Shown here one piece after another: positions 1 to 4,998 of a DNA stretch of 6,298 bases (its first letter is position 1; every line of letters starts with the position of its first letter). A program made the translations under genes and the position numbers. Origin of the DNA: Bacteroidales bacterium UBA3816 (GTDB lineage: Bacteria; Bacteroidota; Bacteroidia; Bacteroidales; P3); NCBI GenBank assembly GCA_002368955.1, contig DFDY01000015.1:1-6298 (forward strand). The letters run 5' to 3'. The notes beneath the pieces were generated by a model. It was not told the origin of the DNA. It was given only the letters and a program-made list of their open reading frames with translations, and did not search any database.

Positions 1-1
1 C

Positions 2-79
2 GGGTACGAGAAGCTGATAGAGATAGCCGAGAAGGAGGAAGGGATCAGCATATTAAAAAAAGATGGTGCCAAGCAGTGA
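2..79 (+). CDS. IS3-family transposase OrfA, C-terminal fragment (5' end outside window)
   Basis: This is the last 25 codons of the upstream ORF of an IS3-family element, reading GYEKLIEIAEKEEGISILKK and then DGAKQ before the TGA at 77-79. OrfA of this family carries an HTH that binds the terminal inverted repeats, but that part lies left of the window. The frame runs into a run of seven A residues and stops 1 bp into the orfB start (GTGA overlap). It is -1 relative to orfB, the usual IS3 arrangement. The assignment rests mainly on this coupling to orfB, because the visible peptide alone is too short to identify. Confidence 0.75.
   Translation, partial: GYEKLIEIAEKEEGISILKKDGAKQ
55..62 (+). 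promoter_or_regulatory. Probable -1 programmed ribosomal frameshift site (A7G)
   Basis: Seven consecutive A residues (55-61) followed by G form an A_AAA_AAA heptamer in phase with the OrfA codons 56-58 and 59-61. Slipping back one base enters the orfB frame at position 61, which is open through AGA TGG TGC CAA GCA into GTG at 76. IS3-family elements use this kind of signal to make the OrfAB fusion transposase. A purine-rich, Shine-Dalgarno-like aaggagg at 32-38 lies upstream and could stimulate the slip. Use of the site is inferred and was not observed. Confidence 0.7.
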
Positions 80-972
80 CGGCGCTGCGCGAGGAGTATC
101 CGCACACCAGTGTGGAAACCCTCTGCAGTCTGTTTGGCAAACGTCGCCAATGGTATTACAAGAAAAGCACGGTGGTGGTTTCGGAGAACCAGCGGGCGAA
201 ACTGCTGACAGCCCTCATCGAATACTACCGAGGACTGTGTCCGAGAATCGGAGGCGTGAAACTTTACTTCCTGCTCGCCAGTGACTTGGGGAAAGAGGTG
301 ACGCACGGGAGAGACGCCTTTCTGAAGTTCTATGCCGAGAAGAACTTCCGCCTGCCCCGCAACAAGCCGATACACACGACCAACTCAAACCACGTCTACC
401 GCAAGTACCCCAACCTGGTGAAGGGCCTGGAAGTGAGGCATGTGAACCATGTATGGGTGGCCGACATCACCTACGTCTGGATAGAGGGCGACGTGCTTTA
501 CCTGCACCTGCTCACCGACGCCTTCTCGCACGCCGTCATCGGCTGGTGCCTGACCGAGACCCTCGAGGCCGAAGGCACCGTCAAGGCGCTGGAGATGGGC
601 ATCAAGACGGCCGGAGGGGGCAATCTCTGCGCCACCATACACCACTCCGACCGCGGCACGCAGTACGCCTGCTACCGCTATGTCGACACCCTCGTCTGGC
701 ACCACATACGGATCAGCATGACCGAATGCTACAAGCCCACCGACAACCCCATCGCCGAGCGCATGAACGGCATCCTCAAGACGGAATGGATATACCATCA
801 GGAACTGTTCCCCGACAGGCAGGCAGCAGAAGAGGGCATCGCCCGCATGATACAATTCTACAACGAGATACGCCCGCACATGAGCATCGGAATGCTCGCC
901 CCGATGGAGGTCTACCGCGGCGCGGTACCCGGCAAGAACCTATGGAAAAACAAAAAAGATGACATCAATTGA
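76..972 (+). CDS. IS3-family transposase OrfB (DDE integrase domain)
   Basis: The 298-residue protein has the rve/DDE catalytic domain of IS3-family transposases. The first Asp is D130 in HVWVADITYVW. The second is D192 in HHSDRGTQYA. The Glu is E228 in NPIAERMNGILKTEW, giving the D-35-E spacing typical of IS3. An N-terminal HTH_21-like stretch (about residues 40-100) and the C-terminal YNEIRPHMSIGMLAPMEVY block, also typical, are present. Length is normal and there are no internal stops, so the gene looks intact. The GTG at 76 is the nominal start. The active protein is probably the OrfAB fusion made by -1 frameshifting at the A7 run. It catalyses cut-out and insertion of the element through the usual IS3 circular intermediate. 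The right terminal inverted repeat could not be fixed because the left end is not in the window. Confidence 0.93.
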   Translation: MTALREEYPHTSVETLCSLFGKRRQWYYKKSTVVVSENQRAKLLTALIEYYRGLCPRIGGVKLYFLLASDLGKEVTHGRDAFLKFYAEKNFRLPRNKPIHTTNSNHVYRKYPNLVKGLEVRHVNHVWVADITYVWIEGDVLYLHLLTDAFSHAVIGWCLTETLEAEGTVKALEMGIKTAGGGNLCATIHHSDRGTQYACYRYVDTLVWHHIRISMTECYKPTDNPIAERMNGILKTEWIYHQELFPDRQAAEEGIARMIQFYNEIRPHMSIGMLAPMEVYRGAVPGKNLWKNKKDDIN

Positions 973-998
973 AAAAATAGTCGTAACTTTGCACCGCC
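962..998 (+). promoter_or_regulatory. Possible outward Bacteroidetes-type promoter (-7 box only)
   Basis: TAACTTTG at 984-991 matches the Bacteroidetes -7 consensus TAnnTTTG and sits in a context (gtcgtaactttgcacc) common in this phylum. It is just after the orfB stop. No convincing TTTG -33 element lies 19-21 bp upstream, so strength is doubtful. If active it would read out of the insertion sequence into the gene remnant at 1078. Confidence 0.3.
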
Positions 999-1040
999 AA
1001 ACAGTCAGGGATGGCTCTGCATTATCCATTGTCACCACCC

Positions 1041-1118
1041 CTGTCAAGCGATTCAGTACGGCACCAGATTAATTTGACAAGCTAATCAGTTTAACCAGCA
1101 AAAATCTGTCAAGCGATT
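1041..1118. repeat. 13-bp direct repeat pair beside the insertion sequence
   Basis: ctgtcaagcgatt occurs at 1041-1053 and again exactly at 1106-1118. Both copies are followed by cag, after one extra t in the second copy. The copies are 65 bp apart. The second lies inside the open gene remnant, in a different reading phase from the first. A 13-bp duplication is too long for an ordinary IS3 target duplication (3-5 bp), so it may record a separate small insertion or rearrangement. Confidence 0.5.
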
Positions 1119-1251
1119 TCAGGAAAACACACTCTTCAATCACGATGCGGTTTCCACTGCCAGACTCTATCCCAAGGCCAAAGAATTAGTTTCTGCCATC
1201 AAAGAAAAAGTAGACCTCTGGTTGGCCGAGAATAGTGAATTGAGAACTTGA
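1078..1251 (+). pseudogene. Remnant of a coding region, C-terminal 57 codons, unidentified
   Basis: After a TGA at 1075-1077 the frame stays open for 57 codons to a TGA at 1249-1251. It starts QANQFNQQKSVKRFQE and ends in a coherent amphipathic, lysine- and glutamate-rich helix (about 1171-1245). It has no plausible start codon, and the composition looks like real protein rather than random intergenic DNA. I do not recognise the family. Its position 105 bp after the orfB stop suggests a gene whose 5' part was lost or displaced by the insertion sequence. The stop codon lies within the tgagaa-type repeat common between genes here, as also happens at the end of tatC. It could instead be a chance open frame. 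Confidence 0.35.
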
Positions 1252-1295
1252 TAAAAGTAAAAGGTGAAAACTAAAAACTAAAAGGGTGGGCGTGG

Positions 1296-1390
1296 TTGAG
1301 ACTTGAGAATTGGTGCGGCAGCCGTAAATTGTACACTATACACTGTTCATTGTACACTAAGAGGTCGGCAGCCACTCAGAATTCAGAATT
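1296..1390. repeat. Cluster of short intergenic repeats (tgagaat / attgtacacta / cggcagcc)
   Basis: The block contains tgagact-tgagaat heptads at 1297-1310. It also has two exact copies of attgtacacta (1328-1338 and 1349-1359) and two copies of cggcagcc (1316-1323 and 1366-1373). It ends in agccactcagaatt (1370-1383), which recurs with one change (agccgctcagaatt) at 6284-6297. No coding frame fits. It resembles the simple AT-rich repeats scattered between genes in Prevotella and relatives; that comparison is from memory. Confidence 0.55.
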
Positions 1391-1448
1391 TCAACTGGCA
1401 GTCTCTTAGTATTCATTTGTTGCTTAATGACCAGTAACCTCTTGTGCC

Positions 1449-1473
1449 AGCATATATATTACATATATATGCT
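1449..1473. repeat. Perfect AT-rich hairpin, 11-bp arms
   Basis: agcatatatat (1449-1459) and atatatatgct (1463-1473) are exact reverse complements around a tac loop. Pairing can continue outward with wobbles (g1444-c1478, t1445-a1477, c1447-g1475), and accagt at 1430-1435 can pair with actggt at 1492-1497. There is no T-tract, so it is not a standard terminator. It could be a cruciform, a recombination or insertion target, or a small RNA stem. Confidence 0.5.
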
Positions 1474-1505
1474 AGTACGCATACTTAAGTAACTGGTATT
1501 CAATC

Positions 1506-1646
1506 CTATGTTTGTAACGTATTGATTTCTTCGCCCATTAGGTCATTTCCTTCGTTGGACAAAAGTAGAAACGCCTGAAATTCAATGTTTCTCCGTTTTT
1601 CTATTCGAACCTTCGGCGAACCTCTGACGGACTCTCTCTGAACCAT
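1506..1646 (-). other. Doubtful 46-codon minus-strand ORF, unknown
   Basis: From an ATG at 1646 to a TAG ending at 1506 the minus strand is open for 46 residues, beginning MVQRESVRGSPKVRIEKRRN and ending NTLQT. The first half is basic (SPKVRIEKRRN) and the second acidic (SNEGNDLMGEEIN). It stands alone in a 300-bp stretch without other genes and has no recognisable domain or clear promoter. I have an impression that similar sequence occurs repeatedly in Prevotella intergenic DNA, which would make it a dispersed repeat rather than a gene. I cannot confirm this. Confidence 0.2.
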
Positions 1647-1730
1647 CAAAAGTCTCCGCCCTCAGATTGTGCCGCCATTCTTTTAGGCATCACTTCTTTT
1701 TGATTCTGTGCTCAATAGTCGTATTTTTTT

Positions 1731-1750
1731 GATGCTCGAAGCATTTTTTT
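1731..1750 (+). terminator. Possible small rho-independent terminator
   Basis: atgct (1732-1736) and agcat (1740-1744) form a 5-bp stem around cga, followed by a seven-T run ending at 1750. The stem is short and AT-rich, so it would be weak. It would insulate the promoter immediately downstream from read-through out of the insertion sequence side. Confidence 0.35.
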
Positions 1751-1788
1751 CTTTCATGTCATTATTTCTTTGTAATTTTGCACTCGTA
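1747..1788 (+). promoter_or_regulatory. Bacteroidetes-type promoter for the structured RNA / HTH transcript
   Basis: TAATTTTG at 1773-1780 followed by CAC matches the -7 consensus TAnnTTTG(C). A T-rich stretch with tttc at about 1749-1753 occupies the expected -33 region. The start of transcription would be near 1787, giving about 95 nt before the rod-like structure at 1881 and about 300 nt before the HTH start. Confidence 0.55.
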
Positions 1789-1880
1789 ATAATGATAATA
1801 AACAAAACGAACATGAAATAATAGAAGATTAATTGACATAAATATAGTATAACAACATAAGCGTTTGCTATTTGTTCCGA

Positions 1881-2000
1881 CCAATGTGAAACGTGGAAAA
1901 TTTCATTTAAGGACTCTAAGGACTACAAAGGCAGATGCTCGCTTATAGGCGAGTTTTCTGGTCTTTCCTTAGAGAGGTAATTTCCACGACCGCACATTGG
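1881..2000 (+). ncRNA. Candidate structured RNA: 120-nt rod-like hairpin, family unknown
   Basis: Four nested helices can be seen. ccaatgtg (1881-1888) pairs with cacattgg (1993-2000). cgtggaaa (1892-1899) pairs with tttccacg (1981-1988). ctctaagga (1914-1922) pairs with tccttagag (1966-1974). caga+ctcgc (1932-1935, 1938-1942) pairs with gcgag+tctg (1949-1953, 1957-1960) around a ttatag loop. All are exact Watson-Crick and separated by internal loops, giving one long rod. The structure lies between a good promoter and the HTH gene, so it is either a 5' leader of that mRNA or a separate small RNA. The shape recalls 6S-like RNA, but I see no sequence signature that proves it. The conserved apical loop of SRP RNA is absent. 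Confidence 0.55.
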
Positions 2001-2088
2001 GGGACGAGATTTAAAGCTCGCCTTCCTTATTTGTGGTTTGTGGAATAATCTAAGGAATCGGTAGCACAGCGTGAAAACAGATAGCAAT

Positions 2089-2295
2089 ATGCAAGTACCG
2101 ATAGGACAAATAATCCGTGACGAGTTGCGCCGTCAGGGCAAGACAAACCATTGGCTGGCCTCCCAAATACATGTCAACCCTCGAACCGTCAACAAGATCT
2201 TTTTGAAGGATGCGATAGACACACACCAACTCTTTCTGATATCCAAAGCCCTTGATATTGATTTCTTTAAATTCTTTTCCGATGCATTGAGGTGA
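2089..2295 (+). CDS. Small HTH (XRE/Cro-like) DNA-binding protein, likely operon regulator
   Basis: The 68-residue protein starts MQVPIGQIIRDELRRQGKTN. An HTH core follows, running from HWLASQIHVNPRT to VNKIFLKDAI, with helix 2 at LASQI and the recognition helix at PRTVNKIF. A hydrophobic tail (FLISKALDIDFFKFFSDAL) ends it. This is the general form of short single-domain XRE-like proteins common in Bacteroidetes. I chose the ATG at 2089 because family members usually begin close to the IGxII motif. An in-frame GTG at 2071, closer to aagga at 2052, would add six residues. No effector domain is present. The stop abuts a perfect double palindrome and the promoter of the cysteine-rich peptide operon, so it is the obvious candidate to bind there, as activator or repressor. 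That link is inference. Confidence 0.75.
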   Translation: MQVPIGQIIRDELRRQGKTNHWLASQIHVNPRTVNKIFLKDAIDTHQLFLISKALDIDFFKFFSDALR

Positions 2296-2331
2296 TTGCC
2301 CAAAATGGGCAACTTGCCCATTTTGGGCAAT
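2295..2331. promoter_or_regulatory. Perfect 37-bp palindrome made of two operator-like sites
   Basis: Two 18-bp arms (2295-2312 and 2314-2331) are exact reverse complements around a single c. Each arm also contains its own dyad: TTGCCCA-aaa-TGGGCAA at 2296-2312 and TTGCCCA-ttt-TGGGCAA at 2314-2330. This gives two 17-bp sites with centres 18 bp apart, as expected for two dimers of an HTH protein. The centre lies about 60 bp upstream of the predicted start of the operon transcript. It could also fold as an RNA stem terminating the HTH gene, but no T-tract follows. Confidence 0.6.
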
Positions 2332-2333
2332 GA

Positions 2334-2378
2334 GTTTAAAGGTCTATTATGCAGAAATCATGTACTTTTGCAACGTGA
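2334..2378 (+). promoter_or_regulatory. Predicted promoter of the CXXX-repeat peptide operon
   Basis: TACTTTTG at 2363-2370 followed by CA fits the -7 consensus TAnnTTTG. The only T-rich match upstream is ttta at 2335-2338, with non-ideal spacing (about 24 bp), so the -33 element is poor. A weak -33 next to an upstream double operator would suit activation. Transcription would begin near 2376 and leave a leader of about 68 nt before the precursor ATG. Confidence 0.5.
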
Positions 2379-2443
2379 TTTATTCACCGGAGGAACCCGA
2401 AAAGCCTTTAAATGAGTAGGGAAAACTATAAAACTTCAACATC

Positions 2444-2794
2444 ATGAAAGAGAAGAAACAAAACGAAGAACTCCAATCGCGTAGGCAGTTTTTTAAGCAA
2501 GCCGCCCAAAAGACAATACCAATTATCGGATTAATTGCTTTTATGAATTCTCCTGTTTTTGCGAAAACTATAAGAAGGGGAGAGAAAACAGACTGTGATT
2601 ATGGCTGTCATAATGGCTGTTCTAGATCATGTGGAGACCCTTGTGAAAACACATGTAAAGGAGGATGCGATGGTACATGTAAAGGAGGATGTGAAGGTAC
2701 ATGCTATCAATATTGTGATGGAGGATGCAAGAATGGTTGCGGAAATAATTGCCGAGGAGGTTGCAGTGGTGATTGTACTAGTAGTAACTATTAA
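2444..2794 (+). CDS. Tat-targeted cysteine-rich CXXX-repeat precursor peptide
   Basis: The 116-residue protein has two parts. Residues 1-40 form a textbook twin-arginine signal: the charged MKEKKQNEEL, then SRRQFFK at 12-18 (consensus SRRxFLK), then a hydrophobic stretch IPIIGLIAFMNSPVFA. Cleavage is likely after A40 (VFA|KT). From C51 to C111 every fourth residue is Cys, 16 in total without a break. The spacers are rich in Gly, Asp, Asn and Lys (for example CKGG, CDGT, CKNG). It is followed within 20 bp by a radical SAM/SPASM maturase, which marks it as a ribosomally made, modified peptide. It matches, from memory, the family-name concept 'CXXX-repeat peptide' targeted by that maturase family. 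The cysteines may become thioether cross-links or bind metal; neither can be told from sequence. The gene is AT-richer than the maturase genes after it. ATG 2444 is the only start that includes the whole signal. Confidence 0.88.
   Translation: MKEKKQNEELQSRRQFFKQAAQKTIPIIGLIAFMNSPVFAKTIRRGEKTDCDYGCHNGCSRSCGDPCENTCKGGCDGTCKGGCEGTCYQYCDGGCKNGCGNNCRGGCSGDCTSSNY
2651..2704 (+). repeat. Tandem 24-bp DNA repeat inside the precursor core
   Basis: Positions 2651-2674 and 2675-2698 are tandem copies identical at 22 of 24 bases, followed by the first five bases of a third (acatg, 2699-2703). Each unit encodes TCKGGCD/EG, that is two CXXX repeats. The high nucleotide identity points to recent duplication by slippage or unequal exchange. 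Confidence 0.8.
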
Positions 2795-2814
2795 TCAGGC
2801 ATAATCTGTAATTA

Positions 2815-4062
2815 ATGAGTTCGATTAGAGAACAGGAACTGAATTGGCAGTCCGGCATGGCGAAGAACATTACGTTCATTGTTACGAAGGACTGCCAGCT
2901 GGCGTGTAAGTATTGCTATTTGGTGGGGAAGAATGTGAAGGAGCGGATGTCGTGGGAGACGGCGAAGGAGTTTATTGATTTTGTCCTCAGCCACGAAGAG
3001 GATTTCCGCGAGGAGAGCGTGGTGTGGGACTTTATCGGTGGCGAGCCGTTCTTGGAGATTGCCTTGATTGACAAGATTTGCGACTATTTGAAACTGCGCA
3101 TGTTCGAGTTGAACCACCACTGGTTCAACAGCTACAGGTTCTCCTTCTCCACCAACGGCATCAACTACCACACGCCCGAGGTGCAGAACTTCATCAAGAA
3201 GAACCGCGAGCACCTGTCGATAGGCATCACCATCGACGGCACGGAGAAGAAGCACGACCTCAACCGTGTGTGGAAACAGGCCCAGCCGGACGAGAACGGT
3301 ATCATCCACCCCTCGGAACGGGGAAGCTACAAGGACGTGGTGAAGAACATTCCGCTGTGGCTTTCGCAGTTCCCCGATGCGGGAACTAAGGTGACTATCA
3401 GCAGTGCCGACATACCCTATATCACCGAGAGCGTGCTGCACCTCTATTCGTTGGGCATACACCAGGTGAACATCAACGTGGTGTTTGAAAACGTGTGGCA
3501 GGAGGGCGACGACAAGCTGTTTGAAGAGCAGCTGATGCAGCTGGCCGATGCAATAATTGACGGGGGCTACTATCAGGACTATGCCTGCTCGTTTTTCAGC
3601 GAACACATAGGCAAGCCGCTTGACCCCGAGCGCGACAACCAGAACTGGTGTGGCGCGGGCAGGATGCTGAGCGTGGACGCCGCCGGCAACCTCTATCCCT
3701 GCACCCGCTTTGCGCAGTACTCGCTCCGCGACAAGAAAGCCCTCGTCATTGGCAACATCAAGGACGGCATCAACCAAAATTTGTTGCGTCCGTTCCTCAC
3801 CCTCGACCGCACGACCCAAAGTCCGCAGAAATGCTTGGAATGTGAGGTGGCCTCTGGCTGCGCCTGGTGCCAAGGCGAGAACTACGATGCCGCGCAGACC
3901 AATACCATCTATCAGCGTGCCACGGCCATCTGCCTGATGCACAAGGCACGTGTGCGGGCCAATAACTACTACTGGAACAAGCTCTACCGCAAATTGGAGC
4001 TGGAAGACCTGCGCGAGGAGTATGAGAAGAACAAACGCGATGTGAAACCCGAAATCTGTTAA
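2815..4062 (+). CDS. Radical SAM/SPASM peptide maturase for the CXXX-repeat peptide
   Basis: The protein has 415 residues. The radical SAM cluster motif is C27-x3-C31-x2-C34 (KDCQLACKYCYL), and the SAM-contact GGEP motif is at 75-78 (FIGGEPF). The C-terminal SPASM domain carries auxiliary-cluster cysteines: C279 and C296 (with the usual G-x4-C, GNLYPC), C340-x2-C343-x5-C349-x2-C352, and C373. Enzymes of this type cleave SAM to a 5'-deoxyadenosyl radical and modify a ribosomal peptide, often forming thioether or C-C cross-links. The substrate is presumably the cysteine-rich peptide encoded 20 bp upstream. I recall a named family, 'radical SAM peptide maturase, CXXX-repeat target family', which fits by context. 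The start at ATG 2815 has no clear Shine-Dalgarno site; a later in-frame ATG at 2857 would still keep the motif. No RRE-like extension is evident. Reaction type is unknown. Confidence 0.9.
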   Translation: MSSIREQELNWQSGMAKNITFIVTKDCQLACKYCYLVGKNVKERMSWETAKEFIDFVLSHEEDFREESVVWDFIGGEPFLEIALIDKICDYLKLRMFELNHHWFNSYRFSFSTNGINYHTPEVQNFIKKNREHLSIGITIDGTEKKHDLNRVWKQAQPDENGIIHPSERGSYKDVVKNIPLWLSQFPDAGTKVTISSADIPYITESVLHLYSLGIHQVNINVVFENVWQEGDDKLFEEQLMQLADAIIDGGYYQDYACSFFSEHIGKPLDPERDNQNWCGAGRMLSVDAAGNLYPCTRFAQYSLRDKKALVIGNIKDGINQNLLRPFLTLDRTTQSPQKCLECEVASGCAWCQGENYDAAQTNTIYQRATAICLMHKARVRANNYYWNKLYRKLELEDLREEYEKNKRDVKPEIC

Positions 4063-4066
4063 GGCC

Positions 4067-4996
4067 ATGATGCAATATTTAGTTATTTTATTGGACGACA
4101 TGTCGGTGAGCTACTGCCACTGCGACAACCCCTGCAAGGAGCGTCGGCTGATAAGCCTTGACGACCTTCGGGCAGGCATCCTCTATGCCATGAAGGAGAA
4201 CCTAATGATACAGTTTGTCTATCCCGACTACCCGCTGCCGCAGGAGTACCTTGACGTGATAGAGACTATCGACCATCACAACATCAAGCCAGCCGGACTG
4301 GACGGGGCAGATGTGTCGGTTCTGGACTCCATAGACGCAATCCCTGAGCAGGTGAGTGGTGTGGCCGTGCTGCGCATAGGCAAAAAGCAGTTGTTTGAGA
4401 GTGAAAAAGCTCTCACCGCCTTTATGCGCAAGGTGCAGCGACTGAACGTGGTCATCACAGACTTGGAGACTTTCTCCAAAGAGGACTTGCAGCACTATGA
4501 CACCCTGCTGGAGAACCTGGCCAACGTGCTGAAGGAAGAATATCTCAAAGGAAACACGCCCCAGCTGAACCTGCTGACCGACCGCATGATGCTGGACCAC
4601 CCCAACCACTGCAACGCCGGAGTGGAGAACATCACCCTGGCCCCCAACGGCAGGTTCTACCTCTGCCCTGCTTTCTACTACAGCGATGCCGAGGAGAGCG
4701 TGGGTGACCTCAAAAGAGGCTTGGACATCAAGAACCAGCAGCTTCTGCGCCTGGACCATGCTCCCCTCTGCCGCCATTGCGATGCCTACCACTGCCGCCG
4801 CTGCGTGTGGCTGAACCGCAAGACGACCTACGAGGTGAACACCCCCAGCCACGAACAGTGCGTAGTGGCCCACACCGAGAGGAATGCTGCCAGAGGGTTG
4901 CTGACCGCCATACGCGAACAGGCAGTCTTTATGCCTGAGAAAGACATTAAAGAAATCAATTATACAGACCCATTTGACGTAAGAAAGGAATGGTAA
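4067..4996 (+). CDS. CXXX-repeat peptide maturase: SPASM-like protein without a radical SAM motif
   Basis: The C-terminal half of this 309-residue protein has a SPASM-like cysteine set: C182, then G195-x4-C200 (PNGRFYLCP), C235-x2-C238-x4-C243-x2-C246, and C265. VGDL at 212-215 takes the place of the 'IGNI' seen in the true enzyme next door. The N-terminal half has no CxxxCxxC motif. In the region where one might be sought there is C17-x-C19-x3-C23 (YCHCDNPC). It therefore looks like a reduced, probably non-SAM-cleaving relative that keeps auxiliary iron-sulfur sites. It may serve as partner, electron relay or substrate holder for the maturase. The ATG lies 4 bp after the previous stop, and the 3' end overlaps or abuts the next gene, so the genes are translationally linked. 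The name follows a family I recall as 'CXXX repeat peptide maturase'. Confidence 0.8.
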   Translation: MMQYLVILLDDMSVSYCHCDNPCKERRLISLDDLRAGILYAMKENLMIQFVYPDYPLPQEYLDVIETIDHHNIKPAGLDGADVSVLDSIDAIPEQVSGVAVLRIGKKQLFESEKALTAFMRKVQRLNVVITDLETFSKEDLQHYDTLLENLANVLKEEYLKGNTPQLNLLTDRMMLDHPNHCNAGVENITLAPNGRFYLCPAFYYSDAEESVGDLKRGLDIKNQQLLRLDHAPLCRHCDAYHCRRCVWLNRKTTYEVNTPSHEQCVVAHTERNAARGLLTAIREQAVFMPEKDIKEINYTDPFDVRKEW

Positions 4997-4998
4997 AC

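Noticed and set aside
385..962. Other-frame open frames across the transposase gene, on both strands
   Set aside because: The plus-strand OrfB frame carries the whole DDE motif. The others are by-products of its GC-rich third positions.
1881..2000. SRP (4.5S) RNA or a confirmed 6S RNA
   Set aside because: The conserved apical GGAAGG/GCAGC loop of SRP RNA is absent. The rod form alone does not establish 6S, so it is reported only as an unassigned structured RNA.
2295..2331. Rho-independent terminator of the HTH gene
   Set aside because: The stem is strong, but the bases after it (gagtttaaagg) contain no T-tract, and the internal double dyad fits protein binding better.
2651..2693. Internal ribosome binding sites (aaaggagg followed by atg or gtg)
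   Set aside because: They are a by-product of Lys-Gly-Gly codons in the repeat, and no downstream frame is coherent.
2651..2704. CRISPR array
   Set aside because: Repeats are contiguous without spacers, in frame, and encode CXXX units.
2595..2804. Alternative frame inside the precursor gene
   Set aside because: It arises from the repetitive tgt/gga codons. The overlapping frame with a Tat signal and perfect Cys period is clearly the real one.
2812..4101. Long (429-codon) open frame on the minus strand opposite the radical SAM gene
   Set aside because: It is a mirror of codon bias in the plus-strand gene, which has a full set of radical SAM and SPASM motifs. The antisense translation has no domain pattern.
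4202..4873. Minus-strand open frame opposite the second maturase
   Set aside because: It is a shadow frame of a well-supported plus-strand gene with SPASM cysteines and tight operon spacing.
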